Below are positions 40,908-47,735 of a stretch of DNA of 47,735 nucleotides, piece after piece. The notes below the pieces were generated by a model, which saw nothing but the letters and a program-made list of their open reading frames with translations, was not told where the DNA came from and did not search any database. The stretch is from Micromonospora sp. HK10 (GTDB lineage Bacteria > Actinomycetota > Actinomycetes > Mycobacteriales > Micromonosporaceae). The position numbers and the translations under genes are program-made. The stretch covers positions 1 through 47,735 of the forward strand of contig NZ_KQ058872.1 in NCBI RefSeq assembly GCF_000982955.1. The letters run 5' to 3'. Position 1 is the first letter of the stretch. Each line of letters starts with the position of its first letter.

Positions 40908-43645
40908 GGCGTCGCCTGGCGGGTGCGGGCGACGGCGCGGGCCAGGCGGAGGCAGTGCCGTTCGGAGGCGGGGTCGACGCCGATCATGCGGGCGTGGTGC
41001 AGGTGCAGAATGTCGGTCAGTACCTGGTCGAGGTCGAGGTTGTCGGCGTGGGCCAGTGTCCGGTAGGTGGCCAGTGCCTTGTCCAGGTCGTCGTCGCGGT
41101 AGGGGGTGCGGGCGAGGTCGAGCTGGACGGGTTCGAGTCGGGGGCCGCGGTGGTGGGGGACGTGTTCGGCGAGCCAACGCGGCCCGTCGCCGGTGAAGGC
41201 GTCCGCGATGGCGATCATCGTGGCGGCGGTGCTGGCCTGGCGGTCGCCGGTCAGCCGCTGCAGGGTGGCGCGGGAGTCAGCGGCGAAGACCGCTTCGGCG
41301 GCGGTGAGGGTGGGGCCGGTGCCGTGGCGGGTCTCGGGCCGGTAGGTGCGCAGGCTGTAGTCGTGCAGGACGCGTTTGTGCTCCAGTTGTTGCGCCCATT
41401 CGGCGAGGCATGCGGCGGTGGCAGCGAAGGTGGTGTCCTGGAGTGGGATGCGTAGCCGCAGGTGGGGCTCGGGGTCCGGGTACCGGAGGAACCACCAGCC
41501 CGCCGCCGGGAGGTTGCCGGTCCGGTGGGCGAGGTCGGTGAGGATGTCGTCGGCCCGGCCGTACAGGCGGGCCTCCAACCACGGTGACTGGCCGGGCCGA
41601 TGCTGTTGTGCGGTCACGGCCCGCGCTGGTCGGCTCGGGTGGGTGGCCGGACGGGTGTGCGCGAGGGTGAGGAGGAGTTCGGCGGGTCGGCCGCCGATCC
41701 AGCCGGCCGGGCCGGGAGCCTCGGTGAGGGTGGTGCGGGCGTGCCGGTCGACGTGCCGGCGCAGCACTGCCAGGTGGGTGTTGTCGTTCAGGTCCAGACG
41801 TACCTGCACGTCGTCGGCGCCGACCAGGACCTCGTCCGGGAGCCGGTGCTGTTCACGGTATCGCTGCCAGGCGTCGCGCCAGTGGGACCATGCCAGGGTG
41901 CGGGCGGGGAGCGCGGTCCGGTCGATGGTCCAGCGGGCGGGGTGCACGATGCTGCGTCCGCGTCGCAGGCGTGGCAGGAACGGCAGGCTACGCGCGTGCC
42001 CCCAGTCGAATCGGCTGCACGGAGCCGTCCACGCCGTCCAGATCTCGGTCAGGAACCGCATCAGGGGCTGCTGGAGGTCGGGTAGCAGCACGCTGTTGAG
42101 CAGCAGCGGCTCGACCGGTCGCCCGGAGGTCCGCGACACCAGCCACAGCCGCTGGCCGTCGCCGGTCACCGCGAGGTCCGCGAGCGTCCACGGCGGGTCC
42201 GGGTGGAAGTCGCCGACGGGCAGGACGGGCAGCACCGCAGGTGTCCGGGCGACCGCGGCCAAGCGGGCATCCAGCGGCGGGCCGGACAGTTGCACCGTGT
42301 CCGCGCCGGGCAGGGCGGTCGGCAGGTTCCGGTAGACGTGCTGGAACGACGCCAGCTCGGCGGGAGAAAGCAGGTGCAGGAACCGGCCGGCGGCGACCCC
42401 GGCGTGGCGGGCTCCGCTGACCACCGTCAACGTGAACGCGCCTCGGTCCAGGTCCTGTGGGGTCGCGGCGGCGAGGGTGAACCGTAGTTCGGTGTGTGGG
42501 ATCGGCGGCCGGTCGTCATCTCCTCGTAGGCGGCCTGTCAGCTCGTCGTCGAGGATCACCTCCGTACAGTCGTTCAGCGCCGACTGCTGGGCGAGCTGCG
42601 CGAGGAGCCGGTCGCGGGCGGTGAACACCGCAGGTACACGCCGGGTGGAACCCCGGTATCCGGCGGGAAAGCCCAGAACGTTCAGGACGTCGCGTAACGG
42701 CACGGCCGCGCCCGGGCCCCACCGCTGAATGAACGCGCCGTGGTATTCCGCCCATCCCGGCAGGGGCGCTGCCACCGCCACCAGCGTCGACGCGGCACGG
42801 GCCGCCTCGTGGAGCACCGCCGGTGGCAGCGTCACCGAGGCGTCGACACGCAGGTCGACCGCGACCCGGTCGCCGGGATCGGGCATCGGGACGTGACGGG
42901 CCAGGTGGGAGGCCGGGTCGGTGACAGTCGTCGCCGGCCGCAGCGCCGACAGCAGGACACCCGCCTGGACGAGCGACGCCAACATCCGTTCGGCCGCCCC
43001 GGTAGCGGCGGGCAGCGGCCCGGCGACCCGGGCGGCGAGGTCACCGAACATGACCGGGGAACGCGCCGCGCGGATCGCCGCCCGCACCGGCCTGGTCAGA
43101 CGGATCTCTATGTCCCACCTGCGGTCGCCGCCGCCGCGCAGGCAGGGCAGCACCCACACCTCGCCGCGCTGGTACCCCACCGAGTTCGTCACCACCGCGA
43201 CGTCGCGCAGCGCCGCCAGGTCCTGCTCGGCGCGCCCGGTGTGCTCGGCGACGAACGTCCCGTCAGGGCGGGTCACCACCTGATGCGCCTCGCCCCACCG
43301 AACCGATGCGCGGGCGCCGAACTCGACCGGAGCCACCCCGGCGAAGGTGCCGAACGGTGTCGCCCGGGTGGTCCACCTCAGCAGGTACCGGACCGTCGAG
43401 TCGACCATGCGCCCGAACCGGCGGTCGGTGGTCGGCGCACTGGCCACGGTCCGGGTGATCTGTTCGGCCAACTGGGGTGTGGCAGCGGCGACGGCGGTGG
43501 CGAATCCCGGCAGCGCCCACACTGCGGCCAGCCACTGCCGCCACTGCTCGGGCTGATCCGTCGTCAGGTCGGGCCACGCGGGCAGGGTCAGACCGCTGGG
43601 GTAGGCGGCAACTCTGATCAGCGCCGCACCGGCCGTGGGGAACAT
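40904..43645 (-). CDS. lanB: Lantibiotic dehydratase, full-length LanB
   Basis: 913 residues from ATG 43645; the frame stays open upstream into other genes, but homology begins at this Met. The Lant_dehydr_N glutamylation domain (about 1-620; RYLLRWTTRATPFGTFAGV, RAEQDLAALRDVA) is followed by a SpaB_C elimination domain (about 630-905; SPWLEARLYGRADDILTDL, GWWFLRYPDPEPHLRLRI, HGTGPTLTAAEAVFAADS). Class I LanB enzymes transfer glutamate from Glu-tRNA to Ser/Thr of the precursor and eliminate it. The gene is coupled to lanC and follows lanA after a hairpin. Confidence 0.94.
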   Translation of the reverse strand: MFPTAGAALIRVAAYPSGLTLPAWPDLTTDQPEQWRQWLAAVWALPGFATAVAAATPQLAEQITRTVASAPTTDRRFGRMVDSTVRYLLRWTTRATPFGTFAGVAPVEFGARASVRWGEAHQVVTRPDGTFVAEHTGRAEQDLAALRDVAVVTNSVGYQRGEVWVLPCLRGGGDRRWDIEIRLTRPVRAAIRAARSPVMFGDLAARVAGPLPAATGAAERMLASLVQAGVLLSALRPATTVTDPASHLARHVPMPDPGDRVAVDLRVDASVTLPPAVLHEAARAASTLVAVAAPLPGWAEYHGAFIQRWGPGAAVPLRDVLNVLGFPAGYRGSTRRVPAVFTARDRLLAQLAQQSALNDCTEVILDDELTGRLRGDDDRPPIPHTELRFTLAAATPQDLDRGAFTLTVVSGARHAGVAAGRFLHLLSPAELASFQHVYRNLPTALPGADTVQLSGPPLDARLAAVARTPAVLPVLPVGDFHPDPPWTLADLAVTGDGQRLWLVSRTSGRPVEPLLLNSVLLPDLQQPLMRFLTEIWTAWTAPCSRFDWGHARSLPFLPRLRRGRSIVHPARWTIDRTALPARTLAWSHWRDAWQRYREQHRLPDEVLVGADDVQVRLDLNDNTHLAVLRRHVDRHARTTLTEAPGPAGWIGGRPAELLLTLAHTRPATHPSRPARAVTAQQHRPGQSPWLEARLYGRADDILTDLAHRTGNLPAAGWWFLRYPDPEPHLRLRIPLQDTTFAATAACLAEWAQQLEHKRVLHDYSLRTYRPETRHGTGPTLTAAEAVFAADSRATLQRLTGDRQASTAATMIAIADAFTGDGPRWLAEHVPHHRGPRLEPVQLDLARTPYRDDDLDKALATYRTLAHADNLDLDQVLTDILHLHHARMIGVDPASERHCLRLARAVARTRQATP

Positions 43646-43665
43646 GAACGCACCCTCGAAGACGG

Positions 43666-43692
43666 GGGCCCGGCGCTGGAGACGCCGGGCCC
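43666..43692 (-). terminator. Attenuating hairpin between lanA and lanB
   Basis: A perfect 10-bp stem (43666-43675 with 43683-43692) with a 7-nt loop in the 68-nt gap. It probably stops part of the transcripts so that the precursor is made in excess over the enzymes. Confidence 0.7.
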
Positions 43693-43713
43693 GGGGTGGA
43701 TCGTCAGGGACGG

Positions 43714-43860
43714 TTACTTGCTGCCGCCGGAACAGGCGTTCGAGCCCGTGTTGCCCGAGCCGCAGCCGTCGTCGGTGCTGGTGGCGTACCCGCTGGCAGC
43801 GGGGCCGGCGTCCACCAGGGTGATGTCCAGGTCGAACTCCTCGAGTTCCATGGTCTCCAC
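43714..43860 (-). CDS. lanA: FxLD-type lanthipeptide precursor
   Basis: 48 residues from GTG 43860, with GGAAGG 7-8 nt upstream; ATG 43851 would drop three residues. The leader holds the FxLD box, Phe9-Asp10-Leu11-Asp12, in LEEFDLDITLVDAG. The C-terminal core (about residues 21-48) has two cysteines (33 and 43), several Ser/Thr (27, 28, 29, 35, 38, 40, 44, 47) and an Asp-Asp-Gly (30-32) just before Cys33. Two rings are the maximum. It ends in Lys, so there is no C-terminal Cys for decarboxylation. It lies between methyltransferase and lanB. Confidence 0.88.
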   Translation of the reverse strand: METMELEEFDLDITLVDAGPAASGYATSTDDGCGSGNTGSNACSGGSK

Positions 43861-43874
43861 TCGCGTGTTCCTTC

Positions 43875-45113
43875 CTATGCGGAGGTGAAGGTGAGGACGA
43901 GGCGACTGTGTCGCTTGTCCAGCACCGTCCCGGCCGGCAGGGCGCCGTCGGGAGTACCTGCGGGTAGGACGTGCAGCACCGGAGAGGGCTCGCCAGCGTC
44001 CACCCACGCGCGCATGTGCCCGGCCATCCGTCCCGCCGCCGCGGCGGCGTCGGGCCCGTGAGCGCAGGCGCCGAGGTCGAACGTGTCGTCGGTCCAGCGC
44101 AGCGTCGACCGGTAGGAGAACGTCCCCTCGTGCAGGGCGGCGGGCGTACCGAACCGCCAGGCAGGGGCGACGATGCCGGCGTCGACGGCCTCCTGCTGCG
44201 CCGAGAGCACCACGAACTGGTCGACCTCATCGGCGAGGCGGGCCGCCAGCCACAGGTCCAGGTCGGCCAGGACGCTACGAGGCGGCAGGCCCACCCCTGC
44301 CCATGCCTGCTCCTGCGGCTGCGACAGCAGCCCACCGACCGATTCCGGGTCGACCTGCTGGCCCTCATCCAGCCGCAGGTGGACACCGGCGGCGATGTCG
44401 ACATACCGCATCTCGTGGGCTCCGGTGCCCCGCATCGCCACGAACCCGCAGAGGCGCTGGCTGTGGCTGACCAGCCGGTCACCGACCCGGCGCAGCGCCC
44501 ACGACCGGGTCATCCCGAACGTCCGTAGCGGCACCACCAGCACGCCGTCCTCGGCGAGCTGCGCGATCCACGCCGCGGGGATGTCCCACGCCCCGGCCGT
44601 CACGATGATCAGGTCGTAGCAGCGCCCCAGGTCGATCGGCTGCTCCGCGTCCGCGCACACCACGCTGACATCGCCGTAACCTGCCACCGCCAGACACGCC
44701 ACCGCCCGCTCGGTCACCTCCGGGTCGATGTCCACGGTCGTGACCGAACCCGACGGCCCGACCAGCTCGCGCAGCAGCGACGCGTTGTAGCCGCCCGATC
44801 CGATCTCCAGCACGTGCCGGCCGTGCAGGCCACCGGTGAGGGCGTCAGCCGCCTGCCCGAGCATCTCCGCGATCAGCCACGGCGCGGACACCGAACTGAC
44901 GGTCTCATCACCGAGCCGCTTGGTGACGACCGCGGTGTCGCTGCGGTACGCCTCCTCCATCGGGACACCCGGCGTGTACAGCTCGCGGGGAACCACCCGC
45001 AGTGCCGCCTCGACCTCGGGCCGCATCGTCAGCCCCTTGGCCGCATGGTCAGCGACCAGCTGGTCGACCATCGCGTCACGGAGGTCGTCGCTGCTCATCG
45101 TGTCGACGCTCAT
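43875..45113 (-). CDS. PIMT-like methyltransferase of the FxLD system
   Basis: 412 residues from ATG 45113; ATG 45098 is an alternative. The N-terminal half is a protein-L-isoaspartate methyltransferase fold: RVVPRELYTPGV, then SAM motif I VLEIGSGGYNASLLREL (from residue 101), TTVDIDPEV and YDLIIVTAGAWDIPAAWI. The C-terminal 190 residues are the extension found in methyltransferases of FxLD clusters. Related enzymes of class I lanthipeptides methylate a core Asp, which then cyclises to a succinimide and yields isoaspartate. It is first in the operon, 14 nt from lanA. Confidence 0.9.
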   Translation of the reverse strand: MSVDTMSSDDLRDAMVDQLVADHAAKGLTMRPEVEAALRVVPRELYTPGVPMEEAYRSDTAVVTKRLGDETVSSVSAPWLIAEMLGQAADALTGGLHGRHVLEIGSGGYNASLLRELVGPSGSVTTVDIDPEVTERAVACLAVAGYGDVSVVCADAEQPIDLGRCYDLIIVTAGAWDIPAAWIAQLAEDGVLVVPLRTFGMTRSWALRRVGDRLVSHSQRLCGFVAMRGTGAHEMRYVDIAAGVHLRLDEGQQVDPESVGGLLSQPQEQAWAGVGLPPRSVLADLDLWLAARLADEVDQFVVLSAQQEAVDAGIVAPAWRFGTPAALHEGTFSYRSTLRWTDDTFDLGACAHGPDAAAAAGRMAGHMRAWVDAGEPSPVLHVLPAGTPDGALPAGTVLDKRHSRLVLTFTSA

Positions 45114-45466
45114 GTGCGCGTCACTCTCCTGTTCGTCAGGACCGCCGCCGTTGCGGACGGCCCGCACTTTCCGTTATCCGCCAAGGACGAACACGGCCTC
45201 AGACGCCCGAGGACTGTTCCCCTGCTGGGCAGGACGCAGGCCGAACTCACCGGGTGCCCAACCGGCAAGGCGACGCAAGGCGGCCCGGGTTCGATCAAGC
45301 CGCAGTCAACGTGAGGTCCGAGCCGTCCCGGCCACCAGCGGTCCCGGATTCCTCGGCAGCGGCGAGAAACTGCGGTACAGGGTCACACGGATCAACTCCC
45401 CTCGGGTTGGGCGGTGCCGGGGACCCCTGAGCGGCGGGCGCCGAGCGGTCATGTCCACCACTCAAC
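45114..45466 (-). other. Promoter region of the lanthipeptide operon
   Basis: 353 nt without a convincing gene. A GGAGAG ribosome site for the methyltransferase is at about 45131-45126. GGATAACG (minus strand, about 45180) resembles a -10 element. No operator-like dyad stands out apart from the large one beyond 45467. Confidence 0.45.
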
Positions 45467-45523
45467 GCCGGTCTGACCGTGTCGAACACCCTCGACACGG
45501 GATTTCGACACGGTCAGACCGGC
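45467..45523 (-). terminator. 20-bp perfect inverted repeat after the flavoprotein gene
   Basis: Arms 45467-45486 and 45504-45523 are perfectly complementary over 20 bp with a 17-nt spacer. It begins 22 nt past the flavoprotein stop, so a terminator is the simplest reading. Part of the left arm (GTGTCGA) can pair instead with TCGACAC in the spacer. Confidence 0.65.
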
Positions 45524-45545
45524 CCCAGCGCCTCTCGGGGGCCGA

Positions 45546-46088
45546 CTACGACAGGCGGGCGGACAGCCTGTGGAGTTCGTCGAGGATCACGTTCCAGCGG
45601 AAGGGCTGATCGTCGTGAGCTGGTCGCAGCGCCTCGGTGGCGGTGAGGCGTACGCCGTGGTCGGCGAGGAGCCGCAGGTGGGCGTCGAACGCGGGGTGGC
45701 GGGCGAGGGTGGGTTTGACGTACGGGGAGACGATGATCGGCATGCCTGCGCCGAGAGCTTCGTTGAGGATGCCGAGGGCCAGACTGTCGTTGATGCCGGT
45801 GGCCCACTTGTTGATGGTGTTGAACGTCGCCGGAACGACCGCGACGGCATCGGCGCGTGGCAGGACGCTCGGTTCGTCAGGATGCCGCTGCCGGTAGCTG
45901 ACGGGCCTGCCCGTAACGGCGGCCAGCCGATCGTTGGGAAGCCAGGTGTGCGCGGTTTCGGTCGCGATGACGTACACATCCCAGCCGTCGCGCCGCACCG
46001 CCTCGACCAGCTCGACGATGCGGCGGGCCGGTGGCGCGGCACAGACCACCAGGTAGAGCAGACGGGCATTCGCGGATCCGGACGTCAC
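45546..46088 (-). CDS. HFCD-family flavoprotein (LanD/PPC decarboxylase-like)
   Basis: 180 residues from ATG 46088, overlapping the XRE gene stop (ATGA). Features of homo-oligomeric FMN-containing Cys decarboxylases: LLYLVVCAAPPARRIVELV at the N-terminus and VVPATFNTINKWATGINDSL, the counterpart of the P-A-S-A-N-T motif with Asn kept, and MPIIVSPYVKP in place of the usual P-A-M-N-x-x-M substrate loop. A LanD role is unlikely because the precursor here does not end in Cys and because such flavoprotein/XRE pairs also occur without lanthipeptides. The substrate is unknown. Confidence 0.82.
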   Translation of the reverse strand: MTSGSANARLLYLVVCAAPPARRIVELVEAVRRDGWDVYVIATETAHTWLPNDRLAAVTGRPVSYRQRHPDEPSVLPRADAVAVVPATFNTINKWATGINDSLALGILNEALGAGMPIIVSPYVKPTLARHPAFDAHLRLLADHGVRLTATEALRPAHDDQPFRWNVILDELHRLSARLS

Positions 46089-47557
46089 GCGGCGATTCCG
46101 GCGCGTTCGGCGAGTGCCCGCAGGCCGGGGGTGACGGCGCGCCGCTCACGGGTGAGCAGGTCGCCGATCAGATGGCGCGTCCGGCCGTGCACGTGCACCG
46201 TCTGCGGCGCGATGCGTTCGGCTTCGAGCAGGTGCAGCACGGCTGCGGGATCGTTGCCGGGCGAGCAGGCGTAGGCGGCGGCGAGGTCGAGGTGGACCCG
46301 GGCGCGGCGGCTCACCAGGGCCGCCGGCAGCGACGAGGTGTCGAGCTGTTCTCCAAGGTGGATCGCCAGCTGAGGCTGGTCCGTTCGGGCGGCGATGCTG
46401 ATGCGGTGGATCATCACGTTCGTCGGACCGAACCCGGTCCACAGGTCGTTACGATCGGCGCCGAGCCGCCGGGCCAGGGCGTTCGCGTCGTCGAGGTGCC
46501 GCTCGACAGCGGCGGGCTGGGCCTGCCGGGCGGCGATCAGCGCCGCGAGCAGAGTCAACGCCCCGTGGGCCGACAGGACACGCGGACCCGTCGACGCGGA
46601 GTCCCTCGTGTCCGTCACACCATCGAGAGCGGCCAGCACCACCTCCTCGGCATCGCCGACGCGGTCCGGCATCGCCAGCAGCGCAGTACCCACCGAGAAC
46701 GCCGCCGCAGCGACGAGCGCAACATCCTCGGCCTGCTCGGCGGCGACACGAGCGGCACGGTCCGCCGCCACCCAGGCAAGGCTGGGATCGCCGAGTTTCA
46801 CGGTGAGTTTGGCGGCGGCGAGATTCGCCGCCGCCAGCGACCCGACGGCCAGGGCGCGCTGCGTGCCGGTGCAGGTCCGGGTCAACAGGTTCGCCTGCTC
46901 GAACGTGTCGGGCAACGCCCGGACCGCCTCGGCATAGTTGCCACGCTGGTAAAGGCTATGGAGATGGGCCACCCGCTGACGGACCTCCGAAAGCGTGAGA
47001 GGCTCGACCGGCTGTTTCGGTGCGGCAGGTGCGAGCAGGTGCCGGCGCAGCTCGGCCAGCAGTCGCGACCTGGCATCGTGGTCGGCTTCCTCGCCACGGC
47101 CTGCTACCGCGTTGACGACTGAGACCTGCCCGGTTCGTGTGGTGCGGCCCGCCTCCGGGCGCTCGCCGTGGAACCGGTCCGGCGGGCGTCGATTGTCGCC
47201 GACTTCGCCGTACCTTTCGCCTGTGGCCTCGCCGGCTGCCATCACCGCCTCGGGTACCGCTCCCCACCGCGCCCGCTGTGCCGCCTCGGCCTGCTGTGCC
47301 TGGAACCGGGACTGGAGGTGTCGGTAGGCGTCGTAGGCGGCGAGTAGCTCGCCCTGGGCGTCCAGCAGGGTGTCGCACTGCAGCCAGAAGATCCGGTCCA
47401 CGACCTGCCGGCCCCGCTCGACCATTCCCAGGGTGCTGCGCGTCGTGTGCACCTGGCGTGCGAGGGCTTCCTGAATGAGTCCCCTCGACCTACGCAGGGC
47501 GGCGAGCTTACGGCCGAGATCGTCCCTGGCCTGTTGAAGATCCTGGCGATCAATCAT
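46085..47557 (-). CDS. XRE-family regulator with TPR-like C-terminus (second paralogue)
   Basis: 490 residues from ATG 47557, with GGAAAGG upstream. Helix-turn-helix at about 12-70 (RRSRGLIQEALARQVHTTR, STLGMVERGR), then DRIFWLQCDTLLDAQGELL and YDAYRHLQSRFQAQ, matching the regulator at 34810 along about 100 residues. The C-terminal 300 residues are helical repeats (YAEAVRALPDTFEQANLL, AAKLTVKLGDPSLAWVAADR). It is coupled to the flavoprotein and probably controls that operon and perhaps the neighbouring lanthipeptide genes. The signal is unknown. Confidence 0.87.
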   Translation of the reverse strand: MIDRQDLQQARDDLGRKLAALRRSRGLIQEALARQVHTTRSTLGMVERGRQVVDRIFWLQCDTLLDAQGELLAAYDAYRHLQSRFQAQQAEAAQRARWGAVPEAVMAAGEATGERYGEVGDNRRPPDRFHGERPEAGRTTRTGQVSVVNAVAGRGEEADHDARSRLLAELRRHLLAPAAPKQPVEPLTLSEVRQRVAHLHSLYQRGNYAEAVRALPDTFEQANLLTRTCTGTQRALAVGSLAAANLAAAKLTVKLGDPSLAWVAADRAARVAAEQAEDVALVAAAAFSVGTALLAMPDRVGDAEEVVLAALDGVTDTRDSASTGPRVLSAHGALTLLAALIAARQAQPAAVERHLDDANALARRLGADRNDLWTGFGPTNVMIHRISIAARTDQPQLAIHLGEQLDTSSLPAALVSRRARVHLDLAAAYACSPGNDPAAVLHLLEAERIAPQTVHVHGRTRHLIGDLLTRERRAVTPGLRALAERAGIAA

Positions 47558-47735
47558 GGGCTCGCCTTTCCGTTCGCATCGACCTGCGTCGAGCCGACTG
47601 TTGCGGCGCCCCGACGCACGGCGATTCGACGTTAGCGGATCGCACGCGACCTGGGCGTGGAGCTGGTGCGAATGGCGTGCTGGCCTGGCAGAGAGGGCGC
47701 CTGTGTCGAAAACCGGGGTCGCGTCCGCGCGAGTG
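47558..47735 (-). promoter_or_regulatory. Upstream region of the second XRE operon
   Basis: 178 nt to the window edge. CGCTAACGTCG (minus strand, about 47638-47628) is a possible -10 region. No gene is recognisable on the plus strand before the edge. Confidence 0.4.

Noticed and set aside
43646..44482. The lanB frame stays open for 279 more codons upstream
   Set aside because: This part overlaps the precursor and the methyltransferase in another frame and has no LanB homology; the start is ATG 43645 after a GAGGG site.
45546..46088. Flavoprotein as LanD making a C-terminal aminovinyl-cysteine
   Set aside because: The precursor ends in Ser-Lys with no C-terminal Cys, and the flavoprotein belongs to the XRE operon.

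Overview
The window is a high-GC actinobacterial chromosome segment, most likely from a Micromonospora-type organism (Micromonosporaceae). The evidence is base composition, GTG starts, GGAGG-type ribosome sites, and a conserved order of housekeeping genes (O-methyltransferase, DUF3117, tag, DivIVA-domain protein, folP2) that parallels the Mycobacterium tuberculosis Rv1207-Rv1221 region.

Layout. 1-25.8 kb is largely core genome: O-methyltransferase (apparently with an ATC start), leucyl aminopeptidase, DUF3117, a PaaX regulator with an enoyl-CoA hydratase, tag, SRPBCC and DivIVA-domain proteins, folP2, an orphan nuoA, a cell-wall DUF11-like protein, the korAB 2-oxoacid:ferredoxin oxidoreductase behind a short coupled leader ORF, a divergent azoreductase/MarR pair, a K+ channel with RCK domain, a ClgR-like regulator, a TrmB-like regulator, clpP, a Tat-exported beta-helix-like protein with a LacI-type operator, a HAD phosphatase, a methyltransferase, a PadR/membrane-protein pair with its likely operator, an aldo/keto reductase behind a MerR-type promoter, and an isochorismatase-fold hydrolase.

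25.8-38.9 kb is accessory DNA around a tRNA-Arg(CCT) gene. It holds a DUF4111-like nucleotidyltransferase, a membrane protein, the 3' remnant of a tyrosine integrase beside the tRNA, and then a roughly 5-kb module between two 107-bp direct repeats made of the tRNA 5' half plus its upstream flank. The module carries a MacB/FtsX-type ABC transporter and a candidate retron: a reverse transcriptase preceded by a 173-nt region bounded by a 16-bp inverted repeat with the a1/a2 arrangement. After it come an XRE/TPR regulator coupled to a PfkB kinase, a frameshifted barstar-like pseudogene, a ribbon-helix-helix protein and a small membrane protein.

38.9-47.7 kb is a class I lanthipeptide cluster of the FxLD type on the minus strand: PIMT-like methyltransferase, 48-residue precursor, full-length LanB, LanC, and a second stand-alone SpaB_C-type protein. 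A hairpin lies between precursor and lanB. Directly upstream is an HFCD flavoprotein coupled to a second XRE/TPR regulator that is a paralogue of the one beside the PfkB kinase.

The most interesting items are the candidate retron in its tRNA-repeat-bounded module and the FxLD lanthipeptide cluster, whose precursor offers an Asp-Gly site for the methyltransferase. All structure and family calls were made by eye from the sequence; no searches were run.
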